A stretch of 6,655 nt of DNA, from assembly GCA_030642545.1 (NCBI GenBank), contig DAOWNP010000141.1, forward strand, positions 1 to 6,655, written 5' to 3'. Origin of the DNA: Desulfobacteraceae bacterium. GTDB lineage: Bacteria > Desulfobacterota > Desulfobacteria > Desulfobacterales > DAOWNP01. The stretch's first letter is position 1. Each line of letters starts with the position of its first letter. A model generated the notes under the pieces. It worked only from the letters and a program-made list of their open reading frames with translations. It had not been told where the DNA came from and did not search any database. The translations under genes and the position numbers were made by a program. Shown here piece after piece: positions 1-6,593 of this stretch.

Positions 1-2444
1 ACAAAATGAGCACTATAGCCTGCAACCCTTACAATAACCTCTTGATATTTTTCAGGATCTTTTTGTGCAGATCTTAAAGTTGCATCATCTACCATATTGA
101 ACTGAACATGATCAAGTCCAAGATCAGCCCATGTTCTCATATACGCTTTCCATAATCTGTAGCCACCTTCTCCTGCAAGCTGAGTCGGGGAAAGACGCTG
201 GTTAAGCAAAAATGCACGCCCATCTGAAACATGATCAATTTTTGCACATGATTTAAGCACTGCAGTAGGACCATTTTTATCAAGTCCTGGTCCTGGAGAG
301 ACACCACCATCATAGAGTGCATCACCTAATCTTCTTCCATTAGGCAGAGCATGAACCATTCCTGAAAAGTGAATATTTCCACTAACATTTTCAGGTAAAG
401 CAGGCCAGGGATTACCAGAAGGACATCTTATTTCCCATGAATGTCTTGCAACTTCTCTTAAACAGCGTACCATAATTTCGTCAACAAAATCATCATCATT
501 TCCCCACTTTGGTACATTATTTACAAAGTCAAGCCGCATATCCTCCTGGTTTGCCCAGTTGGTTTTAAGTGCATCAATTAACTCTTCCATAGTATATTTT
601 TTTTCGTCATAAATGAATTTTTTGACAGCAGCTATACTATCTACATTTTCAACCCATGTAAAAAATGTTACCCAGCAGTTTCCTCTCTCCCCTTCAGGAT
701 CTAAAATATCTATTCCAGACTCAACTGCTCTTTGAGAGATACCAGACAGAAGAGGACGACCAAAGTTTGCAGAAGCTTTATTCCTACCCCTGTTTACTAT
801 TCTAACTGCAAAATTCATCAACCACTCCATCTGTTTTACCCAGGCTGCAAAAAACTCTTCAAAATCTGCAAATTTTGTTGCATCACCGGTTTCAGGACCC
901 ATTGGCATATTAACACAGTAATCATATCCATTGTGCAGAGTATACTCTACCATTTTCGAACAATTTAAAGTAGCAGAAGCCATCCTGCATGGTTGAAATC
1001 CATGCTTTGTAGTAGGACATGGAGACATACATGCCTGATGAACCCAGGTACGCATCTCTTTTAAAGGATGTCCATGCCAGTACATGCCATTTGCTATTAA
1101 AACGGGATCATTTCTAATACTTGGATATCCCAATCCATGACGAATACACTCAAAAACCTCTTTCATTACATTGTCACTTACTTTTGGATGCCATCTAAAT
1201 GCAAATGTTGGACAGGCTACTCTTACAAGTCTTGCAGCTTTCATAAATGCTACTGTAAGGTCATTACATGCATCACTGCCATCTTCATTAACGCCACCCA
1301 TTGTCCATACATAGGTACCAACTATACCCTGAAGAGCCTCTCCTGCAAATTTAGGCAGATAATGCCCCATTTCATAAGCTCTGATCATAAATTCGCCAAT
1401 AAGATCTATGGCCTGATCTTCTGTAATTTTTTTATCAATATTTACATCTTTATTATAATATTGCCAGTGATAATAATCAGGTCTTGCAGGCCAGGATGAA
1501 TCTACATCTTCAAATCTTGTCCATATTTGAGTAAATAGATCATATTGCAACGATTCCTGAAAATCTGCAGGAGCATTTGCAGGAATATTTTCACACACGT
1601 CAGCTATCTTCAAAAGCTCAGTTTTTCTCTTTGAATCTGATTCAAAATTTTCAGCTATAATTTTTGCAAGCCGTGAATACCTTTTAGAAGCTTTTATGCA
1701 ACCTTCCAATATATATTGCATAGCTTCCCAATTATTTATTTTATCATAATATTCATTAACATCAGGTCCTGGATTTCCTTCTATTATTGCTTCTGCATTC
1801 TCAATATATCCCTGAATCTCATCTATAATATCTTTAAACCCTCTTTCTCCTTTCATAAAATATTCATAGTCTTTACCTGAATACCCAAAACTTCCGCCTA
1901 CAGGAGCACCCCACATAAGAACAAAACTCAAAAGCTTTACTACTTCTTCTCCTGACAACTCTTTCACAAGAGCAGTCATTCCATCTCTGGTACACCAGTA
2001 ATTATTAATATCAGATATCTTTTGAAGATTTTCTTCAACAGGTTCAGGACAGAGATCAGGATGATTATAAATTTCATCGTTTACAATACTTCCCAACTCC
2101 TGATGCCACATAAGTGTATGGGGAAGGCTGCCCTCATACCCTACAATCTGTGCCTGATCTGTAATAAAAATAGTTATATTCTCTAAAACATTTGCAACCG
2201 CTTTTGCTCTTTTTAATGGCTTAAAATCTGTTTCGTTTTCCTGCCAGGCTTGAGTAAAGAGTAAGGGACGTTCTAAATCCACTTTAAGCCCAGGGACATA
2301 TGCCCCCCCCTTTCTCCCTTTTCTCCAAACAGCTTTCCTTAAATAATCAAGTCTTTCTGATCTGCTTTTTTCAGCTATCCACCACCACTCTTCTTTAGAG
2401 TCACTGCTTATCATTTCTAAATTATTTTGTGTCTGTTGAGCCAT
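1..2444 (-). CDS. assA: X-succinate synthase alpha subunit (glycyl radical enzyme, AssA/BssA family), second copy, 3' end cut by window
   Basis: Catalytic subunit of a cytoplasmic, oxygen-sensitive glycyl radical enzyme. Such enzymes add a hydrocarbon across the double bond of fumarate, which is the first step of anaerobic alkane or alkylbenzene degradation. I translated the minus strand by hand: 814 codons without a stop or frameshift. Landmarks are WWW at 20-22, the cysteine loop CMSPCPTT at 472-479 with C472 as the expected thiyl radical residue, R487 exactly 15 residues later (matching fumarate-binding Arg508 of BssA), W591 near the position of BssA Trp613, and the radical motif RVAGYSAHF with G809. 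The start is the ATG at 2444, preceded at good spacing by AAAAGGAT. Only about 20 C-terminal residues are missing, judged from the neighbouring paralogue. The segment NPWPALPENVSGNIHF and the overall size favour AssA/MasD over BssA in my recollection, so the symbol is provisional; bssA or nmsA type remains possible. The family call is firm. Confidence 0.9.
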   Translation of the reverse strand, partial: MAQQTQNNLEMISSDSKEEWWWIAEKSRSERLDYLRKAVWRKGRKGGAYVPGLKVDLERPLLFTQAWQENETDFKPLKRAKAVANVLENITIFITDQAQIVGYEGSLPHTLMWHQELGSIVNDEIYNHPDLCPEPVEENLQKISDINNYWCTRDGMTALVKELSGEEVVKLLSFVLMWGAPVGGSFGYSGKDYEYFMKGERGFKDIIDEIQGYIENAEAIIEGNPGPDVNEYYDKINNWEAMQYILEGCIKASKRYSRLAKIIAENFESDSKRKTELLKIADVCENIPANAPADFQESLQYDLFTQIWTRFEDVDSSWPARPDYYHWQYYNKDVNIDKKITEDQAIDLIGEFMIRAYEMGHYLPKFAGEALQGIVGTYVWTMGGVNEDGSDACNDLTVAFMKAARLVRVACPTFAFRWHPKVSDNVMKEVFECIRHGLGYPSIRNDPVLIANGMYWHGHPLKEMRTWVHQACMSPCPTTKHGFQPCRMASATLNCSKMVEYTLHNGYDYCVNMPMGPETGDATKFADFEEFFAAWVKQMEWLMNFAVRIVNRGRNKASANFGRPLLSGISQRAVESGIDILDPEGERGNCWVTFFTWVENVDSIAAVKKFIYDEKKYTMEELIDALKTNWANQEDMRLDFVNNVPKWGNDDDFVDEIMVRCLREVARHSWEIRCPSGNPWPALPENVSGNIHFSGMVHALPNGRRLGDALYDGGVSPGPGLDKNGPTAVLKSCAKIDHVSDGRAFLLNQRLSPTQLAGEGGYRLWKAYMRTWADLGLDHVQFNMVDDATLRSAQKDPEKYQEVIVRVAGYSAHF

Positions 2445-2450
2445 TTTATT

Positions 2451-2458
2451 ATCCTTTT
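2451..2458 (-). promoter_or_regulatory. Ribosome binding site of the second enzyme gene
   Basis: AAAAGGAT lies about 7 nt ahead of the ATG at 2444. The same AAAAGGATAAT leader, followed within a few bases by AAAATG, precedes the ATG of the paralogous upstream gene at 5186. The shared leader supports both start choices and suggests that the duplication included the translation start region. Confidence 0.75.
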
Positions 2459-2475
2459 ATTATTTATAATTTATT

Positions 2476-2565
2476 TTAACTTTGCAGTTGTCTTTGATAA
2501 CAACTTATCAAAGGATCAGATGATTCTGAGATATCACTGCTTATAACAGCCATTTTTTTCGCCAT
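2476..2565 (-). CDS. Small Ser-rich ORF, 29 aa, unknown function
   Basis: Unrecognised 29-codon ORF between the two enzyme genes, ending 31 nt before the downstream start. AAAAAAGGAG lies 5 nt ahead of its ATG and is the best Shine-Dalgarno sequence in the window, which is the main reason to believe it is translated. The peptide begins MAKKMAVISSD, has seven Ser and one Cys, is polar, and shows no signal peptide, membrane segment or Cys cluster. Its position just upstream of an alpha-subunit gene is where bssC/assC-type small subunits sit in known operons. However, those I know of carry several cysteines for an Fe-S cluster, which this lacks. It could be a minimal accessory peptide, a translated leader coupling expression to the downstream gene, or a remnant of a duplicated enzyme N terminus: the codons for ISSD match the downstream gene over 11 nt. 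Confidence 0.5.
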   Translation of the reverse strand: MAKKMAVISSDISESSDPLISCYQRQLQS

Positions 2566-2591
2566 ATTTTCTCCTTTTTTAGTTCAGGGTT

Positions 2592-2631
2592 AAAAAAAAG
2601 AAGGAAAATATATTTAGATTTTTCCTTCTTT
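2592..2631 (-). terminator. Intrinsic terminator-like hairpin after the upstream enzyme gene
   Basis: On the minus strand, AAAGAAGGAAAA (2631-2620) pairs perfectly over 12 bp with TTTTCCTTCTTT (2608-2597) around an 11-nt loop. The T tract continues to 2592, giving eight T in a row. It begins 35 nt beyond the stop codon of the upstream gene. The stem has only four G-C pairs, so it may terminate weakly. Because the small ORF starts 26 nt later, the hairpin could act as an attenuator or an RNA processing site rather than as a full stop. Confidence 0.65.
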
Positions 2632-2665
2632 AAAACTCCATTTTTTAGTTAGGAACAAAGACAAA

Positions 2666-2695
2666 ATTATAGTCCCTGTATAGTCCTCTGAACAA
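2666..2695 (-). promoter_or_regulatory. Possible internal promoter overlapping the stop codon of the upstream gene
   Basis: A perfect TATAAT (2671-2666) overlaps the TAA stop of the upstream gene, with a weak TTGTTC (2695-2690) 18 nt ahead. If active, transcription would start near 2659 and run through the hairpin into the small ORF and the second enzyme gene. TATAAT is common by chance in DNA this AT-rich and the -35 match is only 3 of 6, so this is tentative. Confidence 0.25.
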
Positions 2696-5186
2696 TATTA
2701 TCCTGAGTTTTCCGGCTTATATCCACAAAATGAGCACTATAACCTGCAACTCTTACAATAACTTCCTGGTATTTTTCAGGATCTTTTTGTGCAGATCTTA
2801 AGGTCGCATCATCTACCATATTAAACTGAACATGATCAAGGCCCAGATCTGCCCATGTTCTCATATAAGCACTCCAAAGCTGGAATCCTTTTTCACCTGA
2901 AAGCTGTGTTGGTGATAACCGCTGATTTAAAAGAAATGCTCTACCCTCTGTAATATGGTCAATTTTTGCACATGATTTCAATACTGCTGTAGGACCGTTT
3001 TTATCAAGACCAGGTCCAGGAGAGATACCTCCATCATACAATGCATCTCCTAATCTTCTTCCATTAGGCAGAGCATGAACCATTGGAGCAAAATGGATAT
3101 TACCACTTACATTTTCAGGAAGAGCTGGCCAGGGATTACCTGTTGGATCTTTTATTTCCCATGAATGTCTTGCAACCTCTCTTAAACAACGCACCATGAT
3201 TTCATCAACATAATCGTCATCATTTCCCCATTTTGGCGCATCGTTTGCAAAATCAAGACGCATATCTTCATGACCATCCCAGTTATTTTTTAATGCTTCA
3301 ACAAGCTGAGCCATTGTATAACGTTTTTCATCGTATATTAATTTTTTTATAGCTGCCAGACTGTCCACATTTTCTACCCAGGAAAAAAAAGTTGTCCAGG
3401 AATTTCCCCGTTCGTTCCTCGAATCCATAATATCATTTCCGCTTTTAACCGATCTATGAGAAATAGCTGAAAGATATGGTCTTCCATAAAGCTCAGGGCT
3501 TTTCATCCGCCCAAAATTAACAAGTCTTGTTCCAAAATTCATGAGCCATTCCATCTGCTTTATCCAGGCTGAAAAAAATTCTTCAAAATCACTAAATGTT
3601 TCTGCTTTTCCTGTTTCAGGCCCTATCTGTAAATTAATTACATAATCAAAACCATTATGCAGTGTATATTCTATCATTTTAGAAGTATTCATAGTAGCTG
3701 AAGCCATTCTGCAAGGCTGAAATGCATTTTCAGTTGTAGGGCATGGCGACATACATGCCTGATGAACCCATGTTCTCATCTCCTTTAAAGAATGACCATA
3801 CCAATACATCCCGTTTGCTATTAGAAGAGGATCATTTCTAATACTTGGATACCCAAGTCCCTGACGTATACACTCAAAAACTTCACGCATTACTTCCTGC
3901 TTTACTTTAGGATGCCATCTGAAACCAAATGTAGGGTTTGAAACCCTTACCATTCTGGCAATCTGAAGAAAAGCAATTGTAAGATCATTACATGCATCAC
4001 TTCCGTCCTGATTAACACCTCCTATTGTCCAGACCCATGTACCGTTTATCCCCTGCAGTGCTTCAGATCCAAGCCTCGGTAAATAGCTGCCGACTTCGCT
4101 GGCACGAATCATAAACTCTCCTACAAGATCAGCAGCCTCTTCTTTAGAAATATTTTTTTCAATATTTACATCTCTGTTATAAGCATCCCAGTTATAATAA
4201 TCAGGTCTTGCAGGCCAGGCAGATTCTAAATCCTCAAATCTAGTCCATATCTGAATAAAAAAATCGTATTGTAAAGATTCCTGCAGAGTTTTTGGCGGTT
4301 TTGATGGTACATTGGTACAGGTTGCAGCAATTTTAAGTAACTCATTTTTACGTTTTACATCAGATTCAAAATTTTCAGCTATAGTTTTTGCAAGCCTGGT
4401 ATAACGTTTTGCATATTTAATGCAGGCTTCCAGCATAATCTGCATTGCTTCCCAGTTTTCAAGTTTTTTATACAATGGCAGTAAATCAGGACCTGGATTA
4501 CCATCTAACTTTTCTTCTGCTTCATCAATTTTATCCTGTATCTCATTATAAATATCTGCGAATCCTCTTTTACCAGTCATTAGATATTCATAGTCTTTTC
4601 CTGAATACCCAAAACTTCCTCCCACAGGAAGACCCCACATCAAAACTGTACTCATTATTTTCACAGCTTCATCTGGCGAAAGTCCTCTTAAAACCTTACC
4701 CAAATTATCTCTTGACCCCCAATAATTGTTTAATTCAGCCATTTTTTTAAGTGATTCTTCCTGAGGCTCAGGAGTAATGACTGAATCATTATATATCTCT
4801 TCGTTTGCAAAACTTGCAATATCGCAATACCACATCAAGGTATGAGGCAAACTACCACAATATCCCATAATCTGAGATTGATCTGTAATAAAAATTGAAA
4901 TATTTTCTAATACATAGGCCAGAGTTTTTGCCCGCTTCATAATAATAGGATCATTTTCAATTTCTTTCCATTTTTCTGTAAATAAGATTGGTCTTTCAAG
5001 ATCAATTTTAATGCCATTTTCATAACTTCCTCCTTTTTTTCCTTTTTTCCAGACTGCTTTTCTCAAATAATCAAGCCTGCCGGATCTTTTTTTCTCGGCA
5101 ACCCACCACCATTGACGATTATCTTCCAGTTCTGCTATACTTAAATCCTGTTTGTTTATTGCTGAAGAACTTGATAGACTTGTCAT
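2667..5186 (-). CDS. assA: X-succinate synthase alpha subunit (glycyl radical enzyme, AssA/BssA family), complete first copy
   Basis: Complete 839-aa paralogue of the downstream gene and first in transcription order. Its expected role is radical addition of a hydrocarbon to fumarate in the cytoplasm, after a radical SAM activase (not in this window) creates the glycyl radical. Visible motifs are a Ser-rich start (MTSLSSSSAINK), WWW at 26-28, GGSFGYSGKDYEY near 185-200, the cysteine loop CMSPCPTT at 478-485 with C478 as thiyl residue, R493 at the BssA Arg508 position, W597, and RVAGYSAHFVDISRKTQ near the C terminus with G815. The Cys-to-Gly spacing of 337 residues is identical to that of the other copy. 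An in-frame TTG at 5255 would add 23 residues. I prefer the ATG at 5186 because it has AAAAGGAT ahead of it, matches the paralogue's start, and the extension overlaps a likely promoter. The sequence after the Cys loop (ENAF) differs from the other copy (KHGF), suggesting a different substrate range. AssA versus BssA is not settled, and the symbol is provisional. Confidence 0.92.
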   Translation of the reverse strand: MTSLSSSSAINKQDLSIAELEDNRQWWWVAEKKRSGRLDYLRKAVWKKGKKGGSYENGIKIDLERPILFTEKWKEIENDPIIMKRAKTLAYVLENISIFITDQSQIMGYCGSLPHTLMWYCDIASFANEEIYNDSVITPEPQEESLKKMAELNNYWGSRDNLGKVLRGLSPDEAVKIMSTVLMWGLPVGGSFGYSGKDYEYLMTGKRGFADIYNEIQDKIDEAEEKLDGNPGPDLLPLYKKLENWEAMQIMLEACIKYAKRYTRLAKTIAENFESDVKRKNELLKIAATCTNVPSKPPKTLQESLQYDFFIQIWTRFEDLESAWPARPDYYNWDAYNRDVNIEKNISKEEAADLVGEFMIRASEVGSYLPRLGSEALQGINGTWVWTIGGVNQDGSDACNDLTIAFLQIARMVRVSNPTFGFRWHPKVKQEVMREVFECIRQGLGYPSIRNDPLLIANGMYWYGHSLKEMRTWVHQACMSPCPTTENAFQPCRMASATMNTSKMIEYTLHNGFDYVINLQIGPETGKAETFSDFEEFFSAWIKQMEWLMNFGTRLVNFGRMKSPELYGRPYLSAISHRSVKSGNDIMDSRNERGNSWTTFFSWVENVDSLAAIKKLIYDEKRYTMAQLVEALKNNWDGHEDMRLDFANDAPKWGNDDDYVDEIMVRCLREVARHSWEIKDPTGNPWPALPENVSGNIHFAPMVHALPNGRRLGDALYDGGISPGPGLDKNGPTAVLKSCAKIDHITEGRAFLLNQRLSPTQLSGEKGFQLWSAYMRTWADLGLDHVQFNMVDDATLRSAQKDPEKYQEVIVRVAGYSAHFVDISRKTQDNIVQRTIQGL

Positions 5187-5194
5187 TTTAATTA

Positions 5195-5202
5195 TCCTTT
5201 TC
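5195..5202 (-). promoter_or_regulatory. Ribosome binding site deciding the start of the first enzyme gene
   Basis: GAAAAGGA lies 8 nt ahead of the ATG at 5186, in the same AAAAGGATAAT leader found before the paralogue. The competing in-frame TTG at 5255 has only AGGA about 3 nt ahead of it, so the ATG is favoured. Confidence 0.7.
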
Positions 5203-5228
5203 TGTTTACAGGTTTTAATTATTGAAAA

Positions 5229-5255
5229 TTTATATACTACAAATAATTTTGACAA
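5229..5255 (-). promoter_or_regulatory. Likely sigma70-type promoter of the first enzyme gene
   Basis: TTGTCA (5255-5250) and TATAAA (5234-5229) are separated by 15 nt, slightly short of the usual 16-18. Transcription would start near 5222, giving a leader of roughly 36 nt before the ATG at 5186. The AT-rich setting weakens the call. I looked for a sigma54 GG-N10-GC site on the minus strand between this point and 5640 and found none. Confidence 0.4.
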
Positions 5256-5353
5256 ATTCCTGTTTAAGATATTGCGAAAAATGACATCTCTATTTACGTC
5301 TCTATTACTGTAAAAATCCAGATTGTAAAAAACTATAGGTTTTCAGATAAATA

Positions 5354-5510
5354 ATCTCACGACAGGCTACCTGCTTCATTAAAATTTCTTCTGTGTTCAA
5401 GGCAAAAAAACAATTTAACCGCAGGCATACCTCGTTGCATTCCGAGGATTAAAATTATTTTTTAACGCAGAAATTGGATAAATTAGCGTTTTGCACGCGC
5501 CTGTCGAGAT
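5354..5510. other. Candidate structured element (foldable RNA or small mobile element)
   Basis: CGACAGGC (5360-5367) pairs perfectly with GCCTGTCG (5499-5506). After a 2-nt bulge, ATCT (5354-5357) pairs with AGAT (5507-5510), so 12 bp close a 131-nt interior. Inside are a CCTCG/CGAGG hairpin (5430-5434 with 5443-5447) and a GCGT/ACGC hairpin (5486-5489 with 5495-5498) that abuts the closing stem. The stretch is richer in GC than its flanks. A third copy of the core, TGACAGGC, lies at 5599-5606. No known riboswitch or RNA family is recognised, and the transcribed strand is unknown. Confidence 0.35.
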
Positions 5511-5660
5511 CTGGAAGAAGACAGTATAGCATAATAACAGGTAACACCAATATGATAGCGAAATTATTTATGTGAGAATCTGTATAACGCCCATGCCCTG
5601 ACAGGCACAACAAAACATGAAAATGAAATAACGCTTAATAATAAATTATAAAATAGTAAA

Positions 5661-5705
5661 ATTCCTTAATTCATAATTTACCATTTATAATTCATCATTT
5701 TCATA
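5661..5705. repeat. Degenerate 7-nt tandem repeat (ATTYAYM)
   Basis: Four successive heptamers run ATTCATA, ATTTACC, ATTTATA, ATTCATC (5669-5696). Imperfect units flank them: ATTCCTTA before and ATTTTCATA after. The exact 7-nt phase marks this as a decayed short tandem repeat rather than random AT-rich sequence. It lies in non-coding DNA. Confidence 0.55.
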
Positions 5706-5894
5706 TAAACTTAACAGAATCAGCACACAATACCAAAATAGTGATCTGAAATACCATTTAGAAACAAAAAATCTGTTTATTGCTTGGAAATATACTAAAC
5801 TTTAATCTTCCCATCAATTTTCGCATAATATCAATATTTATATTTTAAAGAATATCTAAAATATATGCACAAAATATGCCTGTTTACACACCAG

Positions 5895-5946
5895 TTACAT
5901 ATGTTTATATAACAATTTATATGTAATATTATCACCATATTACATA
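5895..5946. repeat. Three alternating copies of a TTACATA motif forming competing hairpins
   Basis: TTACATAT (5895-5902), its reverse complement ATATGTAA (5919-5926) and TTACATA (5940-5946) occur in turn. The middle copy can pair with the left copy (8 bp) or, as TATGTAATAT (5920-5929), with ATATTACATA (5937-5946) for a perfect 10-bp stem and 7-nt loop. This suits either a multi-site operator for a DNA-binding protein or an alternative RNA fold. Confidence 0.45.
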
Positions 5947-5961
5947 ACTCATTCTGTCTTT

Positions 5962-5993
5962 GCAGATATTTATTTTATAAAAAAAATATCTGC
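5962..5993. repeat. Perfect 10-bp inverted repeat
   Basis: GCAGATATTT (5962-5971) and AAATATCTGC (5984-5993) are perfect reverse complements around a 12-nt AT loop. Neither side has a T tract outside the stem, so it is not a standard intrinsic terminator. It begins 15 nt after the TTACATA hairpin. Confidence 0.5.
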
Positions 5994-6197
5994 GTGTCAT
6001 CATTGCCCCTGCCTCAACATAGAAATTGCAATAAAATACAATAAAATGAGTCAGTTATCCTTAAAAAAATAGTAGAGACATTATGCACCCATATGCCCCA
6101 TAAAAGACACCTGCAATTCTTCGATTTTTAAGTACCTGAGGGCGACGGATGAAATAACTTCAGCATATTAATAGTATTTTAATGTGCATTTCTTTTT

Positions 6198-6221
6198 ACG
6201 AGACATTTATTGATATCTCGT
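6198..6221. repeat. Short inverted repeat ACGAGA/TCTCGT
   Basis: ACGAGA (6198-6203) pairs with TCTCGT (6216-6221) around a 12-nt loop. It is short but contains three G-C pairs in very AT-rich surroundings. No function can be assigned. Confidence 0.3.
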
Positions 6222-6443
6222 GTACTGTGAAATAGGTAATGGTAACTTTTTTCATATATTAGCAAGATTTAAATTGATTATAAAATTTGACTTGGCAACA
6301 AAATTCCATATAGCAACATTTTACTTTCTTTTTAATAAAATATTATTTTTTCAAAGAAGTAATATGCGGCAGTTTTTTGAAATTATTGCCTGTTTATCAA
6401 TTAGAAAAACATACACAAATTCATTGTAATATGTTGAAATTAT

Positions 6444-6483
6444 TCCCTCATATGACAATATACCTTTTTTGTGATATGAGGGA
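6444..6483. repeat. Strong hairpin, 14 of 15 stem positions paired
   Basis: TCCCTCATAT (6444-6453) pairs perfectly with ATATGAGGGA (6474-6483). Past one G-G mismatch, ACAA (6455-6458) pairs with TTGT (6469-6472), leaving a 10-nt loop. It is the most GC-rich long stem in this region. A weaker ATACAG/CTGTAT pair (6499-6504 with 6513-6518) follows. It could be a terminator without a clean T tract, a small RNA element, or a binding site. Confidence 0.5.
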
Positions 6484-6558
6484 TCAGCAATATTATCCAT
6501 ACAGGCATTCCTCTGTATCAGTTTAATATATTGCAATTTTTTATATTAAAATATTTGC

Positions 6559-6591
6559 TTTTATTACATTTTTCATATAAATGTAATAAAA
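6559..6591. repeat. Perfect 13-bp AT-rich inverted repeat
   Basis: TTTTATTACATTT (6559-6571) and AAATGTAATAAAA (6579-6591) are perfect reverse complements around a 7-nt loop. It may be a bidirectional terminator for genes outside the window, since A/T runs close the stem on both sides. It may also be an operator: the stem carries the ATTACAT motif seen near 5900. Confidence 0.5.
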
Positions 6592-6593
6592 AT

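Noticed and set aside
1..2444. Possible frameshift or pseudogene in the second enzyme gene
   Set aside because: Codon-by-codon translation from the ATG to the window edge is open throughout and keeps all catalytic motifs; it is only truncated by the window.
2476..2565. The small ORF as an Fe-S gamma subunit (BssC type)
   Set aside because: It has a single Cys and is shorter than the Cys-rich small subunits I know; a direct assignment is not supported.
4445..4750. 101-codon open frame on the plus strand, and shorter ones at 137-325, 732-968 and 1137-1499
   Set aside because: All lie inside the two enzyme genes in other frames or on the opposite strand; the enzyme frame is clearly the coding one.
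5187..5255. 23-residue N-terminal extension of the first enzyme from an in-frame TTG
   Set aside because: The ATG at 5186 has a better ribosome binding site, is matched by the paralogue's leader, and the TTG coincides with a likely -35 box.
5260..5640. Sigma54 promoter upstream of the first enzyme gene
   Set aside because: No GG-N10-GC arrangement with acceptable flanks was found on the minus strand in this interval.
6220..6429. 69-codon open frame on the plus strand
   Set aside because: It starts at GTG with no ribosome binding site, its composition (Phe, Ile and Lys rich) simply follows the AT-rich DNA, and its start lies on an inverted repeat.
6351..6536. 61-codon open frame on the minus strand
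   Set aside because: It starts at TTG without a Shine-Dalgarno sequence and spans the strong hairpin at 6444-6483; no recognisable protein feature.
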